From the NCBI GenBank assembly GCA_905250885.1, contig CAJNOQ010003287.1, positions 1 to 20,759 of the forward strand: a DNA stretch of 20,759 nucleotides, in the 5' to 3' direction. The stretch is from Didymodactylos carnosus (lineage: Eukaryota; Rotifera; Eurotatoria; Philodinida; Philodinidae). Position 1 is the first letter of the stretch. Each line of letters opens with the position of its first letter. The notes below the pieces were generated by a model, which was not told the DNA's origin, did not search any database, and was given only the letters and a program-made list of their open reading frames with translations. Below, piece by piece: positions 1-10,505 of the stretch. The translations under genes and the position numbers were made by a program.

Positions 1-163
1 ATGATTTGATGATGTTTTTGACCTTGGACTCTGGAAAATCCCGGAACGGTAAGAGATAGCGAGCTAAAAAAATTTCATAACCACACTTTGATATGGCAAA
101 TAGTTGCTGAAAGTTTGATCAAAATCGATCTGAATATCATTCCCTACCTAGAGTAGACAACCC

Positions 164-815
164 TCGTACAAGTACTTTAACTGTACTTTCGAAGTACTTT
201 GTAAAGTACTTTGTCTATATATAGGGATTCAGAGTAATTTTAGACATTTTTTGAGTACTTTTACTTACCCTCTCAATACTTTTCACTATTATTTAGAACT
301 CTCAAGCAGTTGCTGAGTATCTTCAGGACTTTTCCGAATACAATCAAGTTGTTTTTAATACTCAAGGAAGTTTTTTGCGCTTTAATTTTTTTAAAATATT
401 TTGCAATGGTTTTTTCAGCACTGTTAAACAAAAAGCATTTATAAATTATAAAAGAAAGTGCATTAGAATATCCAAAATGTGCGTAAAACTACGCAAAAAG
501 TAGTTTAAAATGCTTATGCGTACCCAATAAATCCTTGTAAGTGCTCCAAAAATATTTACGGGTAGTCAAAAAAGGTCTGAAATTACTCCAAATCCCCATA
601 TATAGGCAAAGTACTTTATAAAGTACTTCAAAAGTACAGGTACTTAAGTAGAAAGTACAAGTACAGCTACAAGTACAAAGTACTTTTTGTTAAGTACAAG
701 TACACTTGTACTTGCCAGCAGATACTTAATACTTAACCTCTAAGTATTAAGTACTTACCAAAAAGTATCAGTACTTGTACTGGTACTTAGTGTACTTGTA
801 CTTGTCCAGTGTCTG
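164..815. repeat. GTAC-rich foldback element with 77-bp inverted arms
   Basis: Bases 181-257 and 563-639 are inverted copies of each other, with about nine mismatches by eye. The spacer is about 300 bp. Both arms carry AAGTACTTT blocks followed by a CTATATAT core and a GAGTAATTT stretch. The right side continues to about 806 as a degenerate, partly palindromic array of AAGTAC/GTACTT steps. No ORF lies inside. The right edge, read inward, begins CAGACACTGGACAAGTAC, which resembles a hAT-type end (CA...TGG), but no clean target-site duplication was found. The likeliest reading is a non-autonomous foldback/MITE element that has expanded an internal GTAC satellite. Confidence 0.6.
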
Positions 816-819
816 TCTT

Positions 820-2740
820 CTATTGCTGCTGAAGTATTCGATTTCGACTATTGCTGCATTCTATTTTGAAATGAATAGTAATTATTTGCTATATTATCAA
901 TCAAAGCATCGTTAAATCTTGTAATGGGAAGAGACGATGAAGAACAATGAAGAATTCCTCATGTGTTCGACAACGATTCAGTTCAACAGATCTGATCGAT
1001 ATTTTTTTCCAGTTTGAAATTAAATCGATTCTTTTGATGCAGTCGAATATACGATGATCGATTAAGCCAGAAGAAGTCATTGTAAGATTCTCATCCATTA
1101 CAAAATGATCAATTCTAAGCTCGGATCGATTATCAAAGTGAGAATTTTATAATGAACTCGTATTATTAGGGAGCTTCGGGTCCAGATCTAGATTTAATTT
1201 CAGACTCGGTCGGTATTTATCTTCGAAGTTGAATAGCACCATGTGAGAGAAAACAACAAAAAATAACTTTATATTGATTTTCTTCTCGAGAATAATCAAT
1301 AAATAACTAAAATTTTGGTACTTTGATTGGTCATACACACACAAGGTGACTGAAAGCAATAAATTTTTAAATAAAACTTTTCTTTCATACACTGTGTAAC
1401 TAATGCTTAGACAACTAAAATTTCCTCGAAAAAATTCTATGAAAAACGCTCCCGCGAAAATATCTCAGAAAATCTCAGTTGAGCTTTTGCAGAAATACAG
1501 CAAACTGATCAAAAATAATGTGGCCATGCTATAACTTACTCGTTCCCGTTGGAACTTTGCTTTTTTTGTATGAAAATGACGCCCTCAACGACAAGCACAA
1601 CTTTTTATACAGATATATTGCTTTTTACTACTGTCAAAAGAACTCGCTATCCTATGTTTCTCAGTTGTCAGTGAAGAGTGTGTAAATATATGTCATATCA
1701 TCATTAACTATGACGAAACACGAAAGAAAAATCTTTCGTTTTACAGTTGCTGATATCACTTCATCCAAACAGACAAAGAAAAAAATGTCGTTTGGTAGTT
1801 TCGAAGCATGTGTTTTAACCAGCGTCTCCAATAGTAAGTATCCAATCGAAAACAAAATGCACTGAACATCTGCCGTTGTTGAAATACACGGTGCTATACT
1901 TCTTCAAAAAACAGCGGCACTAAATTTTGCTCTTAGCATCTTGGAAGATATATTCATTATCAGAATATGTTTAAGCAATATACAGATTGTGACTGCCCTT
2001 GGTATATGCCATTATGTATTTAACGCCATTACTCTTCGTCTCTCCCTCTATTATATAACTAATTACGACGGTTGACTGAACGACGTTCGGCAGTCAACTT
2101 ACTTTTGGGTGGCTAAGGTGCCATGCCAAATTCCTCTTTTTTTTGCTCAACCCGTTAATCACTTATCGAACCAATCATATGTTCTTAGTATCTAAATATA
2201 ATTTCTATTTCACTAAAGCTTGTTGAGTTCCTGAGAAGCTAACAATGCACATTTGAAATCTGTTTTTGAATTTGAGCTCCATCTAGACGCTGGAAAAGTT
2301 TCACGGTGTTAATTATCAGCTGATAATTTTCTTAGATGGCTCCATACGACTTCAAGCCTCACAGTATGTGTACTTTTCTGATTTTCGTTTTTTTAACCAG
2401 AAATCCTGATATTATCCTGATTTCTCCCGATTTACCAATGAGTGCCTTTCTTCTTGCGTTTCTATAATGTCTTAGATGTTTTTAGACGAATTTTTATCGA
2501 GATTTATATTAAAATAGGTGCAAATATATTTTTAGAACAATGATTACAGTCGCCGTAACTATCAAAAACGATAACGTCTACGGTCGTTTCATACAGTTTT
2601 CAGTTGTTGATTGACATTTGATAGGCACAGTTTTATTTTATCGTTCCGTGAATAGTTAATAGTGGCCGTAAAACCATCTGAAAATCGAGTATACGCTCAT
2701 TTACGACCGTTTGCTACACAATAAGATGCGGCGATATTCA
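820..2740. other. AT-rich region without recognisable gene
   Basis: No ORF here could be supported. The open frames are short (about 50-80 codons), AT-rich and without a known motif or splice-linked neighbours. The least bad is a 51-codon plus-strand frame at 1709-1863 (starts MTKHERKIF, ends IENKMH) and a 65-codon minus-strand frame at 901-1098. Neither resembles a family I know. No tRNA-like cloverleaf or other RNA gene was seen. Confidence 0.5.
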
Positions 2741-2744
2741 GCGT

Positions 2745-2930
2745 TTTTTTGTGACATTCGATGTATTTTTCTCTTTTCAAGCTGTTCTTTTTACATTTGG
2801 TGTTCTGTTTCTCTGACTTTAGTGTATTTTTGTCTCACACTCCGGTTTTCCTCTTACATTCAGGTATATTTTGCTCTTACACTCCGAGTTTTTTCTCTTA
2901 CATGTTGGATGTTTACCTTGAATAATTCTT
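2745..2930. repeat. degenerate 21-25-bp minisatellite
   Basis: About seven imperfect copies of a unit close to CTCTTACACTCCGGTGTATTTT run head to tail, for example around 2766, 2812, 2834, 2856, 2877 and 2898. Units differ by substitutions and by 1-4 bp in length, so this is an old array. The 82-codon open frame across it (2711-2959) only reflects the repeat and is not treated as a gene. Confidence 0.6.
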
Positions 2931-3208
2931 ACTCAAGTACACGGATGCAACACATCTAAATAGTAAGAACATCAATAGATAGCGTGTGCGTAAGATACCG
3001 TGCTCTAATTTTCTTTTGTTCATTTTATTCATTGTAGTCAATGCTTCACTACACAATTTGTGGGTTATCGCTGCTGTATATTTTAAGGTAACGGGATTTC
3101 ATGCTGGTGGTCCTACCACATGATTCATTATAAATATGCTCGTAGACTGAACAATAATCGGGATGAGTGTGGGGATGAAGATGCATACTTCTCAGCTTGG
3201 TGTTATAC

Positions 3209-3296
3209 CAGAGATGAGCAGCTGCGACTCCGAAGCGATTCGTGAAAATGATGGAGCTGAACTGTAGCGAGAAATGGTCGGAGCTGCCCATCTCTG
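3209..3296. mobile_element. 88-bp hAT-like MITE
   Basis: The element starts CAGAGATGAGCAGCTGCGAC and ends, in reverse complement, CAGAGATGGGCAGCTCCGAC. This gives a terminal inverted repeat of about 20 bp with few mismatches. CAGAGATGGGC is a typical hAT-superfamily end. The flanks TGTTATAC (3201-3208) and TGTATACC (3297-3304) agree as a target-site duplication if one base was lost. hAT duplications are 8 bp, which fits. There is no room for a transposase, so the element is non-autonomous. Confidence 0.6.
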
Positions 3297-3304
3297 TGTA
3301 TACC

Positions 3305-4555
3305 ATCACTATCTCACTCTGATTCAAATTAGAAACGACCGACTTCTTTTTAAATTCGTACTTATCTCAAATATTAAGCACACGAGTAACGAGATATGTT
3401 CTGTCAGTGAAATACATCGATATCCTGTGCACTTCGATATGAAATCCCAAAATAAAAAACATACGCTATCATTACATGATGATGCAACTTTACTTCTGAT
3501 GTTACCTGTCGAAATGAGAAAATGCACAGATTGTTTCCCATATGTGAAGTTCGATTGTTACGTACTTGCAACAAGATCGAACAATCTTAATGTGTTTTTC
3601 TATGTTGAATTTTTTCCACATATTTAACATTCTACTAGCTTTCGAACTAATTAAATATCCGACATAGCAACAACTGAAGCAACAGGTAAGATCACACAAC
3701 GCATTTTACGTCTAAGTGATCCTGCTAATTAGTAATTACAAGAAAATGCGGATTGTTATAGCACAAGAGCCGTGTTGAATATCAGCCGCAATGCAGGAAA
3801 AGACATTCGTAAACATTCTACCTGTCTGTCCGAGGATGAAATGCTTCTTTTTGCTGGAACTCGGCTTAAAAGACGAGGGCGCATAAGAGCATATTTTGGG
3901 TCACTTGTTTTTTTCTTGAGGAAAATAGATAAAAATCACCCAGTTTTGTAGAGCTTTCAGTTGGTGAATCTAGCTACATAGCAATATGGCCGAAAAATCG
4001 AAAGGTTCAAGGTTACCTATGCCACTCACAGGCTTGATCATTGATACCTAGAGTAGTTCAAAAGTAGTGGTAATGATACTTTAATACCGTATAGTAAGCT
4101 TTAAAAGAAGTTTCTTTTTATTTGTAGTGATAGTAAAAACAACGCTCTACCTTTCTGTCATTCTGTATTCGGTCTTTGATCTTTTCTTTGTTCTTTTTTA
4201 AAGCTTAAGCGTCTACAAACATTAGAGTACACAAAATGTAGTGGCGACAGTATAAGAGAAATCAAAAGTCAGGTTCATTAAACGTTCGAAATAATTGCTT
4301 TGATTATTTACACACAATTGCATACGTTGAATACATTTATCGAACGCTTTTTACACTTTTCTTGATTCAAAGAGTGCATAAAGTCGGTTATTCTATCACG
4401 GCATATAAAAAGAAAGTTTCCTCAAGCTCACCATACAATATTAAAGTATCACTGTCAATACTTTTAGACTTTAATAATTCCACGCTCCTTATATTTAAAC
4501 AGAAAAATTATAAAAATTTTCTTCAATTTGCTGTATATTTGTGAAATTTTCATTT
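3305..4555. other. gene-poor stretch
   Basis: The longest open frame (117 codons, plus strand, 3274-3627) begins inside the MITE and has overlapping open frames on the other strand. It shows no domain, and I do not call it. Around 4040 the 12-mer TACCTAGAGTAG recurs; it also occurs at 147-158, just outside the foldback at the window start. This hints at two copies of an unrecognised repeat. Nothing else could be supported. Confidence 0.4.
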
Positions 4556-4557
4556 AG

Positions 4558-4820
4558 AAGCTCAACAATCAACTGCAGAGACTGGCCCAAAGAAACTATC
4601 TTGTAGCGGTCGTGCTTGTCTAACATGCGGAAAATGCCGTGATTGGCGTTTTACCGACGATGCGGCAACTTGGAACTGGATAAGTAATTACAAGAATTGT
4701 GATAACAACGATTGGAAGCGCTGACGTCGTGGTCGTATGTGGAAGCCTTTTGAGCGTAATGATGATGCGATGTGTGCTAGTGTTAGTCATGGTTCTGGTA
4801 GTACTTATGATGATCCTGTT
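4558..4820 (+). pseudogene. remnant of last exon of a Cys/Trp-rich protein
   Basis: An acceptor-like TTTAG precedes a frame starting at 4560. The frame reads through a dense motif: SCSGRACLTCGKCRDW, then a Trp-rich stretch (TWNWISNYKN, NDWKR), then RRGRMWKPFE and a low-complexity Gly/Ser/Asp tail. From memory this Cys-x2-Cys/Trp-rich wording recurs at the C-termini of predicted bdelloid proteins, but I cannot name a domain. The frame is broken by TGA at 4722-4724, where the context suggests a former Trp codon (TGG to TGA). It is interrupted at 4820 by the left end of a transposon-like element. After the junction the frame meets TAA at 4854. No upstream exons were found, so this is a fragment. 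Confidence 0.45.
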
Positions 4821-5955
4821 CAGTGGCGTATCCAGGATTTTCAGATCAATGGGTAAACTTCTCTTGAGTCAGAAGAAAACGATGAGCAAAGTGAGCAAAC
4901 ATTTTATTGATGGGCTCAATAAAGTGCTAATAAAGTAAAAAAAACAAAAAAGTAAAATGAGGTTATTTTAATCAAACTCAGGTCTTAGGCCCACGCCAGG
5001 TGTAGTTTGGACTATTTTTTGTCTCTGTTTATGAGCCAGTTCGCCAAAGCCTCAACCTACTGCTATAGGAGGTTGCTCAAACATAGCCTAAGATCTGCGT
5101 GATATCTTACCCATCTTGTCGAGCGTGCTTTTTAGGTAGAGGACCAAAATTCGTATTGTTCATAACGATTTTTTTGCCACGTTCTACTGACTTTTTAAGC
5201 GAATTTTTGTCAAAATTTTCTAGATTTTTACCAGAAAACAATAGAAAAATCACCTTCCAAATAGATTCTCTCTCAAGAAACGGGTGGGATGGTGTTCAGA
5301 CTTTCTTTTCAAGCATTATAAAGCCAAAAACTATTCCACACTGCAAGTAGAAGTTTGGGATCTCTGATTGAGCAAAGTCGGTAGTAGCTTAGGCGGACTG
5401 GCTTTTATAACGTTCATATTTCAAACTCAAACACCAAAATCAAGACAACGACGGTGCATTTGTGTATATAGTTTCAATATCTTATCTGGATTTATGGTAA
5501 GATTTTCATGAATATATGCAGCAGCAAGTGCACTCACGTATGGCAACAGATGAAAGATGCAGATGGAATACCTATATATGACGCCATGACAGTGATAAAA
5601 AGAGAAAAAAATGCAAATGATGCCGACATCTAACAGTTTGGTTCGAGACTGAGAACATGGTAGAGCGAACGTATTATAGAAATATTCACATATACACGAA
5701 CGACCAAGGGAAAAACCCGTATAAACTAAGATACAAAAAGCGATTCTTTCGTTAATTCATCACTGTAAGAACAAGCAAAAGTGCATGTTGGGTTCCGAGG
5801 AAAAAAATACAATGAATATATTAATTCAAAAATAAATAAACAATTCTAGAAATAAAGTTTCAATGGGCGAAAGCTTACTAATAAAAATTACAATGGGTAA
5901 ATCTCAGAATGAAACGGGCAATTGCTCATTTGCCTCCTCCTTGGATACGCCACTG
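4821..5955. mobile_element. non-autonomous element with 14-bp TIRs (hAT-like)
   Basis: CAGTGGCGTATCCA at 4821-4834 has a perfect inverted partner at 5942-5955. CAGTGGCG(G/T)ATCC with an inward GGGCAATTGCCC-like block is, from memory, a widespread end of non-autonomous hAT-type elements in invertebrates. Here GGGCAATTGCTC lies at 5917-5928. The 1.1 kb between the ends has no convincing transposase; the longest open frame (5099-5350, 83 codons) matches nothing I know. No 8-bp target duplication is visible, so the two ends could belong to a rearranged insertion or to two elements. Near the right end two diverged 30-bp units (CAATGGGCGAAAGC and CAATGGGTAAATCT) follow each other. Confidence 0.5.
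4918..4945 (+). terminator. candidate polyadenylation signal with A-rich tract
   Basis: AATAAA at 4918-4923 is followed by a second TAATAAAG and an A-rich run. It lies just after the last stop of the frame running out of the broken exon at 4558. It is now within the inserted element, so it may be a chance feature of AT-rich sequence. Confidence 0.25.
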
Positions 5956-6222
5956 CCCTTGAGGGATTTTTCATACCTCACTGTGTCTATCTTATGCAGG
6001 GAGTGCAAACTCTAAAACGATTTATCAGTTGAATCGGTTCCTTCTTTAGATCATTCTCTCTATTTAGTCTTTCGTACTAATAGAGAATATCATGTAGATA
6101 TATTCATTTAAATCTTATAATCCTGTGGAGAAGTAATATGATTGTAGATAGCTCAGCAGAGCTTATATAACGCTTACTTTTTCGATTAAAACATAATACA
6201 AACTCATCCTCATCCTTATTAG

Positions 6223-6489
6223 TTCTTCAACGAACCTCTTTCCAGCCAGAACCATTTACAGAGCACGATCCGGTGCCCAATATGAGAACGCATAAAAAGC
6301 TTTAGCAAAACTCTTTTTTTCAGATTAAATTGTCTTTGCTTTGAATGTGACGATTACCCTGTCACAATAGTAAGTGGATAAATAAAATGTATTTGATATG
6401 AACACAGTCCATATATTTCTTCTTCAAATAATTGATTATTTCAGATGTCTGCACATAGTATTCAAACTGAGCACGCAAAGGAACACTGA
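6223..6489 (+). CDS. possible last three exons of a small C2H2 zinc-finger protein
   Basis: Three short blocks join in frame through canonical splice sites. 6223-6272 follows TTATTAG. It is followed by a 51-bp intron 6273-6323 (GTGCCC...TTTTTTTCAG), exon 6324-6369, a 75-bp intron 6370-6444 (GTAAGT...TTATTTCAG) and exon 6445-6489 ending in TGA. The spliced tail contains the run FECDDYPVTIMSAHSIQTEH. This has Cys-x2-Cys-x10-His-x5-His spacing, close to a C2H2 zinc finger, and the finger forms only across the second splice junction. The phases (2 then 0) fit without adjustment. Upstream exons were not found, so the gene is partial or the match is accidental. The intron sizes equal those typical of bdelloids. 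Confidence 0.35.
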
Positions 6490-6741
6490 TAGTCCCTTTT
6501 CTCGTTTGTCTATATAGCAAAAAGAAAAAGTCACGTTCTTATTATTCTTTGATAGAAGAGAACGTTTTCTCCATCGTCGTCAAATGTTAATTGAACGATG
6601 TTAGATGAACATGTATCGGTAATTGATGAAAATGATACCTTAACGTCATAACTATTCTAACATCTAGTAAAATTTATCATAGTTTTGGGAAAATTAGCGA
6701 CATCTCTTCGCAAGTTTAGTAGATGTATGGTATTCTAAATA

Positions 6742-7657
6742 GTGATGAGGATACCAACAGGAATAACACTCGTCTTACTCATCTTATCGTATGTTGAAAG
6801 CACAATTTATCTTTACAATACTGAAGACGGTTCGTCAGTCGAGTTTTACGATTGCATCAGACACCATGATTTATCCTACTGTCGTCGTCCGATAATGCCC
6901 ATTCCTCTGGTGCGAGAGACTAAGACGAGACAGTGCTATTATGATGGAATCGCGCATTCTTTCGTGAGACTCCAATCAAGCAATATCAACGTAAGTACTA
7001 TTTTGCATCATTGGAAATCCAGCATTGAAAAGGTTGAACAATACTCGCGCTATACGAGACATCTAACGGAATCTAATGAATATTTATGTGAGTGCACTCA
7101 TCCACAATCATTCGGAAAAAACTGAGTATTTGTTACCGATTGGTACGACGTTCGAAGAAACACTTATTTGGGAAAAAGAGATGAAATCGAAAAACGAATG
7201 GAAAGTGCAACTGCACAGTAATATTACATGTTACACAACATTGGAGTGCGATTATGGTCTACTGTGTCTCGATTGGCGAGATATTTGTGACGGTATTCAG
7301 CAATGTTTATTTGGGTTCGATGAAGAGCAGTGTGACATGCTCGAGTTCAACGAATGCGAGGACGATGAATATCGCTGTATGAATGGAATGTGTATCCCGG
7401 ACAAATACTTTCTTGACGGTGAATTCGATTGTTTGGATTGGAGTGATGAAATACAATACTACGATGATCGAAAATGTGCATTCGAAGAGGCTACTTCTCC
7501 ATGTGATGATCGAATGTGTCCGCCGGATCGATGGTCATGTGGTGATGGACAATGCATTTTGGACCGGCTTAGTTTTCAAAGTCCGTCAGATCTGGTTTCA
7601 TGTAATAGTCGACGTGATCAGTTTTATTTGTGTGAAACGTATTATTATGATCTACCC
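6742..7657 (+). CDS. receptor segment 1: signal peptide, N-terminal module, LDLa repeats 1-3
   Basis: Residues 1-20 (MMRIPTGITLVLLILSYVES) form a hydrophobic secretion signal. They are followed by a Cys-containing module with the family phrase HHWKSSIEKVEQYSRY and a Cys-rich patch ending CTHPQSFGKN. There the frame meets TGA at 7123-7125 and resumes at 7124 as EYLLPIGTTFEE. Three LDLa-like repeats follow: CYTTLECDYGLLCLDW...CDGIQQC...DEEQC, then CEDDEYRCMNGMCIP...DCLDWSDE with the calcium-binding acidic cluster, then CPPDRWSCGDGQCI. The third repeat is less complete. NVS near 6988 is an N-glycosylation sequon. The apparent GTAAGT at 6991 is read as coding, because the 32 bp to the next AG is too short for an intron and the frame stays open. 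Confidence 0.65.
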
Positions 7658-7660
7658 AAA

Positions 7661-9647
7661 CGGTCGATGCATTATCGAAAATGAATACGAAGAACTGAAA
7701 GCCGGAAATCGCACCTCTGATGAAGAATGTCGATACTTACTCAAATGTGGTCTTTCAAAAGGAGCAGAGATACGCTGTCCCTGTGGACGTAATTCCACCT
7801 GCTTCGATCAGCTTGAGCGTGTTTGTCCTCCTGGGCCTGTTCAATACCCAAAAGCTGGGATAATCGCCCCATATATATTATACTTCTTTGTTTATGATAA
7901 AGAAGTCGATGGATACTGGTTGGATTTTGTCGAGATCAATGGCACAATTAAATGTCGAGGATTTTCAGTCAATTTTGAGCATTTCTACCAGATGCCACCA
8001 AGTTCCAATCTTCGAAACACTGAATACGATTTGTGCTGGAGAACGCAGAAAGGAGATGTGTTGGAAAACAAAGGATATCTCAAAGACTGTCACAATCAAT
8101 CACAAACTTTCAATAATCGATCATACAATTTCAACGATATTTGTGTGCTGTCGAAAGAATGTATTTCAGCATATAGAATCAGAGACGGTGTGAAGAATTG
8201 TGCCAGCGAAGGCGATGAATCAACAGACGAACTTGCTTTAACGACCTGTTCAAATATTCGACGTCATCGTTTCCGTTGTTCCATTGAGGAACCAGCTTGC
8301 TTAAGTGTCACGTCTCTAGGCAATCATCTAGATAATTGCAGAAATAGTTTCGACGAATTATGGATGGGTACGAATATGAAACTGTCTAATATGAATTGCA
8401 ATAGTGAATCGACTCTTGAGTGTGATGTTCTTCGTCAGTACATTGAAACATCATGGATATCGATCGATAAAAATCAATCCTCTGTGCAATTTAAACTTTC
8501 ATTTCGTGCTTATTGTGACACATTTTGGAATCTACCTTCGCACGAGGACGAGAACTCGACTGAGTGTCAGAAGTCGTGGGTGTGTTTAGAGGAGCAATGG
8601 CAGTGTCACACAGGACAATGTATCGATAAAAACTGGGTACTGGATGGAGAATGGGATTGCCCTGATGCATCAGATGAAGAAGCAATTTTCGATTGGGGAA
8701 TATCAGACCGAAATGCACAAGTTATTCAACTTTCTGTACTTGAAGAAAAATTTTACAGGTATCATGGTGCTCAACCGTTTTCTGCGTTCTGTAATCTAAG
8801 TGAAGAATTTCCATGTTTACGTGCTGATATGCCTAATGAACTTCATAATTTTACACACTACCGACCTTGTATCAACCGACGACAGATTGGAGATGGTCGT
8901 GTCGACTGTTATGGCGCCATAGACGAACGAAATACTCTACCATCCTGCCATCGACCGACAATGCTCGGATACTACTTCGCATGTTTATCACATTATATAT
9001 GTATTCCATATTCTAAACATTGCAGTTCAGAAACATGTAGAGATACATCTAACGATCATTTCTGGTGCGATCGTTTTAAACGTTCATTGTTCTTTGATGG
9101 AAAGACAGATTTTGTCTGTATCAACGGATCCGACACAAAAGATGGTAGATGTAATCGCATTTGGAACTGTCCTTTTGGTGAAGATGAATACATGTGTGAT
9201 TACGAAAATAAACTGAAACAAGTGCTCGTATCCTATCGTGACGTGAAAGGATTGAATGCAAAGAACAACAAGAAGATGCTTCCTCTTCACCACTTTCCAG
9301 AGAATATAAACGCAAGCAAACTTGCAAATGATTCAATCGTAACAACTCAAAAGAACTTCACGGGAACAGTCGCTCCTAATCTCACATCATCATTAATTCC
9401 TTATATATGCAATCGTGGTGTTGGTGTTCAAATGTACAATGGTTCAACGATCTGCTTCTGTCCACCACAGTACCATGGCGAGAAATGTCAATTTCATAGT
9501 GATCGAGTCTCCGTTCTTTTTCACCTCAATCTTTCTCAATCAATTTATACGACCGAGAGCGATCCCACTATTGTCGTTAAACTGCTTGCGCTATTCATGT
9601 TCAACAATGAAACACTCGCTGCTGCCGAATTTTGGAACCAAGAATAA
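7661..9647 (+). CDS. receptor segment 2: middle ectodomain with LDLa repeats
   Basis: About 660 residues of frame 0 run from PNGRCIIENEYEEL to a TAA at 9645-9647. Family landmarks include AGIIAPYILYFF, VEINGTIKCRGF and RRHRFRCSIEEPACLSV...NSFDE. A clear LDLa repeat is VCLEEQWQCHTGQCID...DGEWDCPDASDEE. Further on come INRRQIGDGRVDCYGAIDER and a partial LDLa ending WNCPFGEDEYMC. Near the end is an EGF-like module (ICFCPPQYHGEKCQF). Many NxS/T sequons fit an extracellular glycoprotein. The upstream half of the same open frame (7383-7657) is out of frame with the gene and is not coding. The end at 9647 is a break, not the natural C-terminus: compared with relatives as I recall them, about 50-60 residues are missing before the next segment. 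Confidence 0.65.
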
Positions 9648-10451
9648 ACGAAAATCCTCGAATGATTTCACTGTGGCAGTGTCCGATCTACTTCGACTAT
9701 CTGCCTGTCTTTCGTCTCGCCAAAGTTCTTCAAATGAGTCTGGTGACCATCGACGGAAATCTATGCTCAAGCAATCCTTGTCGTGAGAATCAACAATGTC
9801 AGCAAGTTTTCAATGAAAAATCCAAGTATATTTGTCTTTGTGCAAACAAGTTTACGAGAGAACATTGTTTAATTGAAGATCGACTATGTGCTCTCAATTA
9901 TTGTTCGACTACAAGCTTATGTAAACCACGCTATCGAGGTTTATTGAGAGAAAATGAACGACCGTACTGTGTATGTCCGTTAAATCGCTTCGGTGAACGA
10001 TGCGAACTCGAGCACGATCAGTGCTCATCGAGTCCTTGCCAAAATGATGGCTCGTGCTTTTCAACTTCAAATCCTGATCAAATTGTATGTTTGTGTACTA
10101 GTAAGTTTTATGGACAAAAATGCGACTTAAGGAAACCATATATTGAATTGAACATCAATCAAAGTGTCGAACACGCAGGAGCCGTCGTTCAATACTTTAA
10201 TATTGATTTCATAGTGCTCGATCTCATTGCCGTACATCAACAAGCGTACAAAACTCTTCCTCCCGTTTTCAAATATCAACATGCCAAAAAAACGGCACCA
10301 GAAATCATTTTAGTCAAACTCTATTCGTCGCACACTGAATCTTCAGCTGAGATCTATTTAGTTTCACTTCAAACTGATGTCAGGGCGATCTGTGAAACAA
10401 GTCAAATAATCGAGCAAAATCGGTGCAGAGACATTCGTACAATGACTACAG
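9648..10451 (+). CDS. receptor segment 3: EGF-like repeats
   Basis: Coding resumes in a new frame as ENPRMISLWQCPIYFDYLP and VFRLAKVLQM, both family phrases. Three EGF-like modules follow. The first is LCSSNPC...CLCANKFTREHC, the second CALNYCSTTSLC...CVCPLNRFGERCEL and the third CSSSPCQNDGSC...CLCTSKFYGQKCDL. The last has the classical six-Cys pattern with a CxCxxxFxGxxC close. A stretch with VVQYFNIDFIVLDLIAVHQQ follows and ends at a splice donor (ACAG/gtaata). The exon ends in phase 1, and its last G joins AC of the next exon to make Asp. Confidence 0.65.
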
Positions 10452-10505
10452 GTAATATTACTCAGTTTCATGCACTAAATATTCACCTTTGTTGATCCGT
10501 TTTAG
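10452..10505 (+). other. 54-bp intron of the receptor gene
   Basis: GTAATATTAC at the 5' end and CCGTTTTAG at the 3' end bound 54 bp containing an in-frame TGA (10493-10495). Splicing in phase 1 joins RTMTT to DFTPMKYHSHC, which restores the family pattern P..YH..C before the next EGF module. Confidence 0.75.

Noticed and set aside
3274-3627. 117-codon plus-strand open frame
   Set aside because: It starts in the hAT-like MITE, has competing open frames on the other strand, and shows no domain, signal peptide or splice neighbours.
6991-7022. GTAAGT...CCAG as an intron in the receptor gene
   Set aside because: Only 32 bp long, would shift the frame, and the bases read through as the expected family phrase.
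7383-7657. First part of the 754-codon open frame as receptor coding
   Set aside because: In this interval the LDLa repeats are in a different frame (from 7124). The 754-codon frame becomes coding only after the extra base at 7658-7660.
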